NCBI GenBank assembly: GCA_047921215.1
Contig: JBLRWO010000002.1
Span: 1 to 64,000, forward strand
Source: RECM01 sp047921215
GTDB taxonomy: Bacteria; Bacteroidota; Rhodothermia; Balneolales; Cyclonatronaceae
Reading direction: 5' to 3'
Length of the DNA stretch: 64,000 nucleotides
Positions 51,905 through 61,137 of this stretch are shown here, one piece after another; positions within the stretch are counted from its first letter, which is position 1; each line of letters opens with the position of its first letter. A model generated the notes under the pieces. It was not told the DNA's origin. It did not search any database and saw only the letters and a program-made list of their open reading frames with translations. Made by a program: the position numbers and the translations under genes.

Positions 51905-54900
51905 ATGACATCCCCTGCACGCACCCTATCCATCCTCATTGTCCTTTTCATTTTCTGCACAACCGATGTCTTTTCCCAGGACCTCCGCATCGACGTCAAA
52001 AAACATGTGCTCGACAACGGCCTGACTGTCCTGGTATGGGAGCGTCCCTCCGCCGGGCGTATCGGCACACGCTCATTCTACAAGGTGGATATTGCCGCCG
52101 AGCGTCCCGGAACCGTGGGCCTCACACACATGCTTGAGCACTTTCTGTTCAAGGGTTCCGATATTGCGGGCACCGCCGACTGGGAGGCCGAGCGCGCCGT
52201 TGCCGAACACGTGGAGCGCCTCGAGCGGATGATCACCGACGAGGAAAACCGCAACCGGCCCTGTTTCCTGCAACGGGATGTGTTCGCCGAAGTAGAGGCC
52301 GACTGCCGCACCCCCCTGATCGACTCCCTGCGCACCGCGCTTGTTGAGGCCACCGTCGTTCAGAACCGGCTGGCCCATACCACCTGGTACGACTGGGCCG
52401 TGCAGTCGGCCGGAGGTACCAACTCCACCGCATCCACCGGCCGCGACTGGATGAAGTTCGACATCGATCTGCCCGCCAACAAGCTCGAACTGTTCATGTG
52501 GACCGAGCGCAGCCGTGTCGAACATCCCGTTTTCCGCCACTTCGAGCCGGAGAAGGAAGTCGTTGTCGACCAGATCCGCCGCTATGACAACCGTCCTGAC
52601 GGCAAATTCTCGCGCGTAATGCGTTCCCTGACCTACGATGCCCATCCCTACGGCTGGGCCCACTGGTTCAGCGATCTCACCCGGGCAACCCGCGAAGACC
52701 ACTGGGAGATCTTCCACAAGTACTTCATCCCCCAGAACACCGTGCTGGTGGTGGTGGGCGAGGTCGATGCGGATGAGGTCTTCGAAATGGCCGAAGCCTA
52801 CTGGGGCAGCTGGCAAAAGGGCCGCCCATCACCCCGCCTGCGCACCGTTGAGCCGGAACCCGTGGGTCAGAAGCGGCTAACGGTGGATGCGGCCGCAGGC
52901 CCGGCCGTTACCATGCATGTGCCGATGCCGGCCGTTGCACATCCCGACGCCCACGTTTTCGACGTGCTTGCCGAACTGCTCGGCGGCCCGCGCGGGCTCC
53001 TCGCTGATGAGCTGATCGACCGGCAGCAGATCGCCACCGGAACCGGCACCTCGGCCTGGACATCCAAATACCCCTCCCACTTTGAAATCCGGATCGACGG
53101 GCGCTCGAACAACGATCTCGACGCCATCGAGGCCGGCATCAATTCCGTGCTTGATGCGGTGGGATCCGGCAGCGTTACGCCCGCCGAAATCGAGGCCGCT
53201 GCCGGCCGCCTCGTGCTTAACCTGGCCCGCAGCCTCGACGAAATCGGCCGGAGTGCCGTCACCATCGGCAGCATGGAATCCATCTACGGATGGGAGCATC
53301 TGAACGACCTTCCCGGACTATGGTCCGGCACCACCCCCGCCGACCTCGCCCGCGTGGTTCAACGCTATTTCGGTGCCAAAATGCAGACAGTCGGTCATCT
53401 GCGGCGTATTACCGGCGGGAGCAGCGTAGCTTCAACAACGGAATACCGTAGCGACGGCTATACCGGTCACGCGTCCGGCCATCGACCGGGCCAGTTGTTC
53501 GGGCGCCATGATTCAGTTGACCTAAACACGGTTCGGCCCGGCAATTACCCGTTCGGTGGGCCGGTAGGAGAGCACTTCCTGCAGCCGGAGGAAAAACAGC
53601 CGGGTGCCGCATTTTCACAGCAGGATGATACCGGATCAGACACCATGTCAGGCGGTGCCATTGAACCACTTGCCATTTCTGAGCAACCCTGGTACGCACC
53701 TCCCTGGATGGCGGACCGGCGACCTTCGGGATTCATCACCCCTTCGCCGACTCGTGATTACCGCGATCTTGAATACGATCCGGTCGGCTTCACCCCGCCG
53801 GATCCTGCAGATTACCTGATCACCCTTGTGAACGGCCTGACCGCCTTCGTCGTGCCCGACAACCTGCTGCCCATGGTACAGGTATCGGTACTGATCGATG
53901 CACCTGTAATTCGGGAGCCCCGCGGCAAAGATGGACTGGCCGCACTTACAGCCGACCTGCTGCGCACGGGTACATCCACCAGAAGCGGTACCGACATTGA
54001 ACACATCCTGAACGGAATGGGTGCCACGCTAAGCATCAGCAGCGACCGCAACCGGACCCGCCTCCATGCTCTTGCACCCTCCACCGCCGACATCCCCGCG
54101 CTGATCGGACTGCTCGGCGAAATAGTTGCCGACCCTGATTTTGACAGTGCATTCGATGCCGAACGTGAACGCCATGCCCTCCGCGCCGGCAGGGCATCCG
54201 ACAATGCCGCGGCACAGTCGCAGGCCCTGTTCGAGAAGACGCTCTACGGAGACTCCCATCCATACGGAAGGCGTCCATCGCCCGAATCGGTTCGCAGCAT
54301 TACACTGGCCGGCGTAAGGGCATGGCACGAAACGCATTTTACGGCAGATCGGATCACCTTCGCAGTTTCAGGCGCGGTCAGCACTACGGATGTGGAAAAC
54401 GCACTGGCCGGATCGCGGCCTTTGAACGCGATTCCGTCCGGCGGAGGCATCCCGCATAATAACCTGCCCGTTCCGGCAGACCCTGCCGGCATAACGGTGG
54501 TAACCAACAACCTGGATATCCGCCAGGGCCTCATCATATTGGGCCACAAAGGTATAGAGGGGATGCCCGACGACCATGCCGCCCTTGAAGTGATGCACCA
54601 CATTCTGGCCGGCGGCGGTTTCATTTCGCGGATGATGGAGCTGTTGCGCACCCAGACAGGCATCACCTCTGCCCTCTACGGCGAGGTCGAGCCCGGCCGA
54701 GGAACCCCGAATCCCTATCTATGGCGTTTCGGCGGCAATCCTGAGACCATTGCGGAGGGCATCCGCCTCGCACTCGGCGAAATCCGCAAAATGTATGAAG
54801 AGGGGGTTACCGAATACGAATTCGAATCGGCCCGCACCTCCTACATGGACGGCCTCGTGCCCGCTTCCTACGATACACCACACAAAACCGCGGAGCGGCT

Positions 54901-55132
54901 CGCCCAGAAGCACCTTTTCGGGCTCTACGACTACCAGTCGCCGCAGTATCTCAACTACTATGCCGGTGATGAAGACCAGCTTGACGCCCTCCGGCGGCTC
55001 ACCCTTGAGGATGTGAACAGGGCCGCACGAACCTATCTCGATCCGGACAACCTGATCATCACCATCACCGGTCCGGTCGGCGATATCATGCAGGCTGCAT
55101 CACCCGAAACCCGGGCGCTGCTCGGGTGGTAA
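51905..55132 (+). CDS. M16-family metallopeptidase, long two-half type
   Basis: The 1,075-residue exported protein starts at ATG 51905 (signal LSILIVLFIFCTTDVFSQ). The zinc motif is GLTHMLEHFLFKGS, and the first half ends near LWSGTTPADLARVVQRYFGA. A poorly conserved linker of ~120 residues (53400-53700), rich in Gly, Ser and Pro, precedes the second half (YLITLVNGLTAFVVPDNLLP; GGGFISRMMELLRTQTGITS), which lacks a zinc site. It is about 130 residues longer than the other M16 protein because of the linker and an N-terminal insertion around SDIAGTADWEAERAVAEHVE. Probably a periplasmic oligopeptidase. Confidence 0.92.
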   Translation: MTSPARTLSILIVLFIFCTTDVFSQDLRIDVKKHVLDNGLTVLVWERPSAGRIGTRSFYKVDIAAERPGTVGLTHMLEHFLFKGSDIAGTADWEAERAVAEHVERLERMITDEENRNRPCFLQRDVFAEVEADCRTPLIDSLRTALVEATVVQNRLAHTTWYDWAVQSAGGTNSTASTGRDWMKFDIDLPANKLELFMWTERSRVEHPVFRHFEPEKEVVVDQIRRYDNRPDGKFSRVMRSLTYDAHPYGWAHWFSDLTRATREDHWEIFHKYFIPQNTVLVVVGEVDADEVFEMAEAYWGSWQKGRPSPRLRTVEPEPVGQKRLTVDAAAGPAVTMHVPMPAVAHPDAHVFDVLAELLGGPRGLLADELIDRQQIATGTGTSAWTSKYPSHFEIRIDGRSNNDLDAIEAGINSVLDAVGSGSVTPAEIEAAAGRLVLNLARSLDEIGRSAVTIGSMESIYGWEHLNDLPGLWSGTTPADLARVVQRYFGAKMQTVGHLRRITGGSSVASTTEYRSDGYTGHASGHRPGQLFGRHDSVDLNTVRPGNYPFGGPVGEHFLQPEEKQPGAAFSQQDDTGSDTMSGGAIEPLAISEQPWYAPPWMADRRPSGFITPSPTRDYRDLEYDPVGFTPPDPADYLITLVNGLTAFVVPDNLLPMVQVSVLIDAPVIREPRGKDGLAALTADLLRTGTSTRSGTDIEHILNGMGATLSISSDRNRTRLHALAPSTADIPALIGLLGEIVADPDFDSAFDAERERHALRAGRASDNAAAQSQALFEKTLYGDSHPYGRRPSPESVRSITLAGVRAWHETHFTADRITFAVSGAVSTTDVENALAGSRPLNAIPSGGGIPHNNLPVPADPAGITVVTNNLDIRQGLIILGHKGIEGMPDDHAALEVMHHILAGGGFISRMMELLRTQTGITSALYGEVEPGRGTPNPYLWRFGGNPETIAEGIRLALGEIRKMYEEGVTEYEFESARTSYMDGLVPASYDTPHKTAERLAQKHLFGLYDYQSPQYLNYYAGDEDQLDALRRLTLEDVNRAARTYLDPDNLIITITGPVGDIMQAASPETRALLGW

Positions 55133-55151
55133 GCAAAACCACCTGCGAATT

Positions 55152-55253
55152 ATAGCCAGCCACCTTCAAAAGTCCTTCGCAAAGCATAGCCAGCCACCTT
55201 CAAGAGTCCTTCGCGAAGCATAGCCAGCCACCTTCAAGAGTCCTTCGCGAAGC
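55152..55253. repeat. 34-bp tandem repeat, three units
   Basis: Three head-to-tail units begin ATAGCCAGCCACCTTCAA; units two and three (55186-55253) are identical and unit one differs at a few bases. The unit contains the half-palindrome TTCGCGAA. It lies between the M16 gene stop and the convergent beta-lactamase-like gene. Confidence 0.85.
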
Positions 55254-55281
55254 GAAGGTCCTTGAGGATGATAAGCCCGGG

Positions 55282-56148
55282 CTACTCCTCCCGGTTTATT
55301 TTATAGATCAGCCGTGCCAGCTCACCTATCTGCTCTTCGGCCGTATTCATTTCGGCGAAATCCTCAGCAAAAATGGTGACTATGACCGGTTTTTCACCAA
55401 AAATAATGCCGGAGTCGCCGCGGACGTATTCGAGTGTTCCGGTTTTATTGGCCGTCCGAACAGATTCGGGCAGATATCGCGGGATCAGTGATTTATCGGC
55501 GCAGTCCTCAAGCATCTCCAGAATCAGATCACGCGAGTTTTGGGTCAGAAACGATTCACCCGTCCGGTTCCCGTTCAGGATCGCGAGCAGCACCCGGTTC
55601 ATATCGGCCGCGCTCGTATAGTTCTGCCTGCCCTCCCCGATCGCGTCAAAATCCATCATATACCGGGCCAGCACCGACTGTTCCATATTCAGCTGCTCCA
55701 TCAGGCGGTTGATCCGCTCCATGCCGATCCGCCGGATGATGATATTGGTTGCGGTGTTGTCAGATACGCGGATCATCTCCCGGGCCAGATACTCCAGCGT
55801 GTACTCTCCGCCTGGCCCGGCCTGCTGCAGTCCGCCCGACCCGCCAACGATATCTTCTGAGGTCAGGGTATATGTCTCATCCAGCGACAGCTCGTTCCGG
55901 TCGGCCATCCGCATCAGTTCTGTCAGGACAGGAATTTTAATCACGCTTGCCGAGGCCACCTGCCTGCCGGCATTGCGGGAGAACAGCTCTGTCCCGTCTG
56001 CATCATGTACGGCAACTGAAAAAACGGCATTATCAGCCGCTACATCAAGAAAAGCATCGGCCGCCTGCCATTCATATTTTATCTCCTGCCCGGCACAACC
56101 GGCCAAAATCAAAGCCAGCAGCAGAAAACTTCGTAACGTGTTTATCAT
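55282..56148 (-). CDS. Class A beta-lactamase-like serine hydrolase lipoprotein
   Basis: The 288-residue protein has a lipoprotein signal (LLLALILAGCAGQ). The serine hydrolase motifs are complete: SxxK in ASASVIKIPVLTE, SDN in REMIRVSDNTATN and KTG in VRTANKTGTLEYVRGDSG. The usual class A omega-loop Glu (ExxxN) is not in its standard context (MMDFDAIGEGRQNYTSAADM), so it may be a penicillin-binding or esterase-type relative with weak beta-lactam activity rather than a true resistance enzyme. It follows a repeat element and precedes the arginine cluster, with no visible co-transcription. Confidence 0.85.
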   Translation of the reverse strand: MINTLRSFLLLALILAGCAGQEIKYEWQAADAFLDVAADNAVFSVAVHDADGTELFSRNAGRQVASASVIKIPVLTELMRMADRNELSLDETYTLTSEDIVGGSGGLQQAGPGGEYTLEYLAREMIRVSDNTATNIIIRRIGMERINRLMEQLNMEQSVLARYMMDFDAIGEGRQNYTSAADMNRVLLAILNGNRTGESFLTQNSRDLILEMLEDCADKSLIPRYLPESVRTANKTGTLEYVRGDSGIIFGEKPVIVTIFAEDFAEMNTAEEQIGELARLIYKINREE

Positions 56149-56204
56149 AGTATTTCTATATCAGGATGAAAGAGCCACCTGCGGGAAAGAGAGCCACCTG
56201 CGAG

Positions 56205-56434
56205 AGTCCGGGGTATGGCCTGAGCGCAGGCTTTCGCTATGCGAAAGCTGAAGTCGAAGGGCATAGCGGAGGTCCTCGCAGAAAGATCACCCGGGGTACC
56301 CGCACCCCGGGTGATCTTTCATATTAACCAAATCCTGCCAGAAACCCGAAGGGCGGGGGCATTCAAATGCCCCCCACTGATTTACTCTTCAGGGAGCGCC
56401 GCGTCGCGGCGCACTCCTGAAGGAAAATCAGTTT
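56205..56434. repeat. Family-1-like repeat element, copy G
   Basis: The arms GGCCTGAGCGCAGGC and AAGTCGAAGGGC are followed by three palindromes: a 17-base stem GAAAGATCACCCGGGGT (56281-56320), GGGGGCATT-CA-AATGCCCCC (56355-56374) and TTCAGG...CCTGAA around a GCGCCGCG stem (56388-56421). The element touches the stop of argH. Confidence 0.75.
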
Positions 56435-57783
56435 AATAAATCATCCAACGTTTTTTCCTGGCGGGATTTTTGTTGTTTGAGCCAGTTCCGGTGGTTTTGG
56501 ATTTCGGGGATGACTTCATCGGGGCGGTAATGGCCGGGGGCGCCGGAATGGGTGTAATCGGCACTGATTTGATCATCTGACGGGATGCTGAGGTCATTCA
56601 GGGCTGAGGCCACTTTTTTGTAGGCATCACGGAAGGGCACCCCTTCCACCGTGAGGAGGTTGGCTTCGCGTGTCGCAAACAGCTCCCTGGTCAGGGTTTT
56701 GCGGCAGGCATCCGGGTTGAAGGTGAGTCCTCGAAGCGACATGCACACCGCACCGACCAGCTTTTCGGCGTGCAGACAGGCCTGCATCACCGTCTTTTTG
56801 GTGAGCTGCAGATCGCGGTGGTATCCCGACGGCTGGTTGGCCCCGATTCCCGCCAGCACAGCCCGCCATCCGCCGTACTCGTGGCCCGATGCACGGATCA
56901 GCTCCCAAACGTCCGGGTTTTTCTTCTGCGGCATGATGCTGCTGCCCGACTGCTGGTCGGACAATACCGCCGCGATTCCGCGCTCAGGGTGAACAAAACC
57001 CACTACATCTGCGGCCATCCGGTTAAACGTGGATGCCCCGTAGCCCAGCGCATCCACCACGCGCAGTTCCGACACCCCCCGCGACAGCTGCACCGACGTT
57101 ACGGCCGTCTGCACCGACCCGAAGCCAAGTTGCGACGCGATAAACTCACGGTCTGCGCCGATCAATGGAACACCGTATCCCGCGGCACTGCCCAGCGGTG
57201 AACGGTCGATATGGTGCAGTGCCTGTTCCAGGTTTTCCAGGTCGGCCAGCAGCAGGCTGATGTAGCCGTACGCCCACGCATCCACAGAGGTGGGCATGGC
57301 GGGCTGCATATGGGTTTGGCCTGCAAAAAAGACGCCGTTGTGCCGCGCTGCAATCTCATGCAGCATCACGGATGCGTCAATCCAGTGTCCGGCAATGCTG
57401 GTCAGCTTCCGCTTCAGCCACAGGCGGACATCCGCCACCACCTGGTCGTTCCTCGAACGGCCCGCGTGGATTTTCCGGCCGGCATCCCCCAAAACTTCCG
57501 TCAGTCGGCGTTCAACGGCCGAATGAACATCTTCATCATCATCGGTAAGGGTGAACCCGCCCTCCTCGTGGGCGTTGTACAGTTTCACCAGCGCATTGCC
57601 AAGCTGATCCGCCTCCGCGGCACTGATCAGCCCGATGTGTGCCAGCATCCGTGCCTGGGCGATGTTCACCAGGATGTCTTCGCGCACCAGCAGGCGGTCG
57701 AATTCACGGTCTTCGGCTGCGGTAAACTCAAAAAACCAGTCGGATGCGCCACGGGCGCCCTCTTTTTGCCAGATCGTACTCAT
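56428..57783 (-). CDS. argH: Argininosuccinate lyase
   Basis: The 451-residue protein belongs to the fumarase/aspartase superfamily. It has the signature GSSIMPQKKNPD with the catalytic Ser loop, plus VHSAVERRLTE, GRSRNDQVVADVRLWLK and GQTHMQPAMPTSVDAWAYGY. It cleaves argininosuccinate to arginine and fumarate, the last step of the pathway. It is the last gene of the arginine cluster on this strand. argG (argininosuccinate synthase), needed just before it, is not in the window and may lie beyond 64000. Confidence 0.95.
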   Translation of the reverse strand: MSTIWQKEGARGASDWFFEFTAAEDREFDRLLVREDILVNIAQARMLAHIGLISAAEADQLGNALVKLYNAHEEGGFTLTDDDEDVHSAVERRLTEVLGDAGRKIHAGRSRNDQVVADVRLWLKRKLTSIAGHWIDASVMLHEIAARHNGVFFAGQTHMQPAMPTSVDAWAYGYISLLLADLENLEQALHHIDRSPLGSAAGYGVPLIGADREFIASQLGFGSVQTAVTSVQLSRGVSELRVVDALGYGASTFNRMAADVVGFVHPERGIAAVLSDQQSGSSIMPQKKNPDVWELIRASGHEYGGWRAVLAGIGANQPSGYHRDLQLTKKTVMQACLHAEKLVGAVCMSLRGLTFNPDACRKTLTRELFATREANLLTVEGVPFRDAYKKVASALNDLSIPSDDQISADYTHSGAPGHYRPDEVIPEIQNHRNWLKQQKSRQEKTLDDLLN

Positions 57784-57852
57784 CTCGGGTCGTATTGGAT
57801 GTACATTACGGTTGGTAATTCTCCGCTGAAGATACGGGATTTGGATGTGGCC

Positions 57853-59590
57853 TCAACTGCTCCTAATCCTGAAACCCTCAAAAGCAAGCCACCAGTCAAG
57901 CCATGCGGCCTGCGAGATGTCGCCGTCGCTGAACGCATCCAGCCGCATTTGAAGGGCAACCATATCGTAAATTCCGCATTCCCTCACCTCCCGGCTGCCG
58001 GCATGGTCCCTCAGCCAGGGCTCGATATGCTGCAGGAAAAGTACGGGGATGGAAGCGGGAAACTCTTTTTCACCGGTATTGCTGGTATAACTGTTATTAC
58101 CCGTATTACTGCTAATACTGGTATTACTGGTATAACCGTTGTTACCGCTCTGTTCAGAACGCCTGAATCGCCGGGATCTCCGGATTTTCCGTAAACGATC
58201 CTCAATCTGCGTCTTGAAAAAACCCTGATGGTACGGAACCACGGTCTCACCCTTGGCAAGGGGGAAATCCTGCAGCTCCGGCGCGTAATGCGCGATGGTA
58301 TTTTTGAACAGGCGGCTTCCGGCTTTCAGCCTGGCCGGCATGGCGAAACTGGCGTCAAGCACCTCCGGATGGATCAGTGGCATGATATTGGGCAACATCT
58401 GGTCCATAACGGCCTGAATGGGGGCACCGAAATTAGGCACCCGGTGCCTGAGCGCGAACAAATCAAGAGTAGCAGGCATGTCGAGACCTGCATTCCGCAC
58501 GCGCATCCACTCCCTCTCAACGGTTTCCTCGAGCCCTTCTTTCATCATGGCGACAACCTCCGGAGCAAATATCGCCGGTTTCGGGGCCGTCAGGTGTTTC
58601 GTAATGGCCCGGATGTCGTTGCGATAGAGCGCCCAACGGGCAAGGTACCACAGCCGCTTCAGGTACTGCCGCCGGCCGATCTCACCGAAGCCCCCGTCCA
58701 CCAGCACCGATCCCGACTCACCGATATCACTGAACATACCCAGGTTCAGCACATCCGATGCCGGACGCGTGGCCATTGTTGTGGAGGCGTGTCTGAAGAC
58801 CGCTTCAGCCAGCTCTTCAACCGGCGGCAGGATCGGTTCATAATGCCGGTGCCCGAGTCCGAAAGCCTGTTTTCTGTTGATGGATGTTGAAACGCGGACA
58901 TCCGGTGCATCCGGCAGCCCGTATACATGGGTACGGAGCGGGATGCCGCTCTTTGAAAGCAGGGCCAGGAGCACCCTTGAATCCAGCCCGCCCGACAGCC
59001 CCAGCGATACCTGGCGCCCATTCCGGAAGGTTTCTATGGCACGGAGCACCGTTTCAGCCCACCATTCATTCGTGGTATATTCTTTACGGGATGCATCCGT
59101 TTTCCCCTGAGTACCCGGTCTTTCTGTTGTCTGAGAATCCGGATCCCGCAAATTCATTCTGTCAACTGCTGTCCGCCCGCTGTTAGATGCGGGTTCCCAT
59201 GGTGTCTCTTCAATTTTCACCCTGCCGCCCCCGACAGTCAACGTACTGCCCGGAGCCAGTTTTTTCATTCCCTCGAACGGTGCATCGTAACCGATCTGAT
59301 TCACCAGGAGCCAGCTGTTTCCAGTGGCACGCCAGTTGATGCCAAGTCCCAATTCTTTTGCCAGAAGGGCCGCATCGGTGTTGATAAACAGCTTTTCGCC
59401 GGTTTCATGATAATAGATAGTCCGCAGCCCGACAGCATCGTTTCTTATGATGAAGCCGGTGTCCGTTTTTTCGTATTCCAGCCAGGCACCGGCCTCTTTG
59501 GAACCGGACAGAAGCGGGCCATCGGGGAGATTTGATGGGGGGGGGGATTCCGGATTTGATGAAGGTGATGGGTGGGATGGATGGCATCAT
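57853..59590 (-). CDS. Asparagine-synthetase-like protein, N-terminus frameshifted at a C tract
   Basis: The ATP-binding PP-loop domain is intact: SLGLSGGLDSRVLLALL, YGLPDAPDVRVSTSINRKQA, NLGMFSDIGESGSVLVDGGF. A continuous frame begins only at 59352, yet the upstream sequence codes for the expected N-terminal part (YEKTDTGFIIRNDAVGLRTI, NTDAALLAKELG) joined in frame to an ATG at 59590 if the run of ten C residues at 59537-59546 had nine. No N-terminal catalytic Cys is present, so glutamine use is unlikely. An Asn/Ser/Thr-rich insertion (YTSNTSISSNTGNNSYTSNT) sits in the C-terminal half. It lies inside the arginine cluster between argE and argH; its role there is unknown. Confidence 0.8.
59537..59546. 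repeat. Ten-base G/C homopolymer in the asparagine-synthetase-like gene
   Basis: Ten consecutive G on the plus strand (C on the coding strand). A tract of nine or twelve would restore the frame from the ATG at 59590 to the body of the protein; ten gives an early stop. This length is prone to slippage in replication and to base-count error in sequencing. Confidence 0.9.
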
Positions 59591-59611
59591 TTATAGGGTA
59601 AATTGTTGGTT

Positions 59612-59700
59612 ATGGGGGCTTTGCGGACACCTGGGTGTCCGCAGGCGTCCCACTCTTCAGGGACCTTCGCTTCGCTCCGGACTCCTGAAGGAGGTTCGCG
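59612..59700. repeat. Hairpin repeats before the asparagine-synthetase-like gene
   Basis: GCGGACACC-TG-GGTGTCCGC (59623-59642) is a perfect palindrome, and CTTCAGGGACC ... GGACTCCTGAAG follows. The second part resembles the elements at 38170 and 56388. It lies between argE and the asparagine-synthetase-like gene, so the mRNA of the cluster carries these hairpins. Confidence 0.65.
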
Positions 59701-59728
59701 CTTTCCCCGTCTCAATACTCACTACTCA

Positions 59729-60811
59729 TTACTCACTACTTAAGAACCCTTTGATGATCTGCTCGTACACCTTAACACCATTCCGGAGCTGGGCGATTTC
59801 AATGTATTCACCGCTGGTGTGGCTCTGGGGGCTGTGGCCCGGGCCTATCTTGATGGCCGGAACGTCGGCCAGGAATACCCAGTCGGATGCCGTGGGTGAA
59901 CCGATAAATTCGGCACCCGATGCGGCCTTGCAGACTTGCGCTATGCGCTCTGTGGGATTTGTCTGCACCGACAGGTACCGGTCGCTGATCACCTCGATAT
60001 CCGTACCGGTGGTTTCGTAAATGGTCCGCACAATTGCCTCAGGTTCGTATTCGGGTATGGTGCGGATGTCGATAACAGCTTCACAGACCTCCGGATTGGC
60101 ATTCCGTGCGGTGCCGCCTTCGATGGTGGTCGGGGTTATTTTGATTTCGCCCAGAAAGGTGTTCCGGATGTCGAACGTGAGTTTTTCAAGCTTTTGAAGG
60201 GCCCTTCCCATCCTGTATATGGCGTTTTCACCGTAAATACGGGCGGCATGGCCGGATGTTCCCCGGGTGATCAGCCGAAGAATGAGCAGTCCCTTCTGTG
60301 CCAGACAGGGTGCGAGCGACGTCGGCTCGCCTATTATGGCCGCATCAGGCGGCGGCAGCAGCGTACGCAGATATGCCATCCCGTTGTTCTGACCCACGGA
60401 TTCCTCACACACAGTCACCGCCAAACTCACCCGTCCCTGCGGCTTCCATCCCGAATCCGCCAGATTCAGCAGCGCCTTCAGCATGCTGGCCAGGCAGCCT
60501 TTGGCATCAGTCGTGCCCCGGCCGTAAATGTGGCCGTCTTTCTCGACCGCATTGAACGGATCGCCATAGTGGTCGGGCGACGGCGGCACCACATCGCTGT
60601 GTGTATTCAACAGCAGCCAGGGATCGCCCTCCCCGAGCGTGAAGACGAGATTGTCGCCGTAACGCTCCGTTTTGAGCAGCCCGGTTCCGGCAACCGCCTC
60701 CTCAAGCCAGTTCACAAGTTCGGCTTCCTCCCCGCTCAGGCTCGGAAACCCGACAAGCCGTTTAAGAAGCGTGGTTATATCGGTCTGTATAAGGTCCATA
60801 TTTTTAGACAT
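59729..60811 (-). CDS. argE: M20-family deacetylase, probable acetylcitrulline/acetylornithine deacetylase
   Basis: The 360-residue protein belongs to the M20 zinc amidohydrolases. Metal and catalytic motifs are LLLNTHSDVVPPSPDH, YGRGTTDAKGCLASMLKALL, AVTVCEESVGQNNGMAYLRT, IIGEPTSLAPCLAQKG and the final His in SPQSHTSGEYIEIAQLRNG. With an ArgF'-type carbamoyltransferase in the cluster, the natural substrate is probably N-acetylcitrulline, as in Xanthomonas, rather than N-acetylornithine; this is inference from context. Start at ATG 60811 is likely; an ATG seven codons upstream is also open. Confidence 0.85.
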   Translation of the reverse strand: MSKNMDLIQTDITTLLKRLVGFPSLSGEEAELVNWLEEAVAGTGLLKTERYGDNLVFTLGEGDPWLLLNTHSDVVPPSPDHYGDPFNAVEKDGHIYGRGTTDAKGCLASMLKALLNLADSGWKPQGRVSLAVTVCEESVGQNNGMAYLRTLLPPPDAAIIGEPTSLAPCLAQKGLLILRLITRGTSGHAARIYGENAIYRMGRALQKLEKLTFDIRNTFLGEIKITPTTIEGGTARNANPEVCEAVIDIRTIPEYEPEAIVRTIYETTGTDIEVISDRYLSVQTNPTERIAQVCKAASGAEFIGSPTASDWVFLADVPAIKIGPGHSPQSHTSGEYIEIAQLRNGVKVYEQIIKGFLSSE

Positions 60812-60839
60812 GAGACGTGAGACATCAGACATCAGAAAA

Positions 60840-60950
60840 CGTCATGCTGAGCGCAAGCCGGCGCGATGGCCTGAGCGCCGCGGAGCGGAGGCGAAGGGCG
60901 AAGCGACGGGTGTAGTCGAAGCACGTGGGGGCTTTTTAAAAAGCCCCCAG
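60840..60950. repeat. Family-1 repeat element, copy H
   Basis: ACGTCATGCTGAGCGCAAG opens the element; TAGTCGAAGCACG leads into the perfect palindrome GGGGGCTTTTT-AAAAAGCCCCC (60927-60948). The right arm is absent. It lies 30 bases upstream of argE, between argB and argE. No gene lies between 60950 and 61138. Confidence 0.8.
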
Positions 60951-61137
60951 GCAGTTGAAAACACATAAAACGCGACCCTGATGCCTTCATAATGGTTAAC
61001 ATACTACTTAACAGGTAATATTGTGGCCAAAATAAACTCAGACCACCTTTTTATTTACTACTCCCGGGCAGGAAGACCTGGCATCTTACCGGCATTGCCG
61101 GCATTGCCGCCCGCCAGCCCGGCCTTGCCCGGGCTCG

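Noticed and set aside
55282..56148. Antibiotic-resistance beta-lactamase
   Set aside because: The core motifs are present but the omega-loop Glu is not in standard context, so resistance is not supported.
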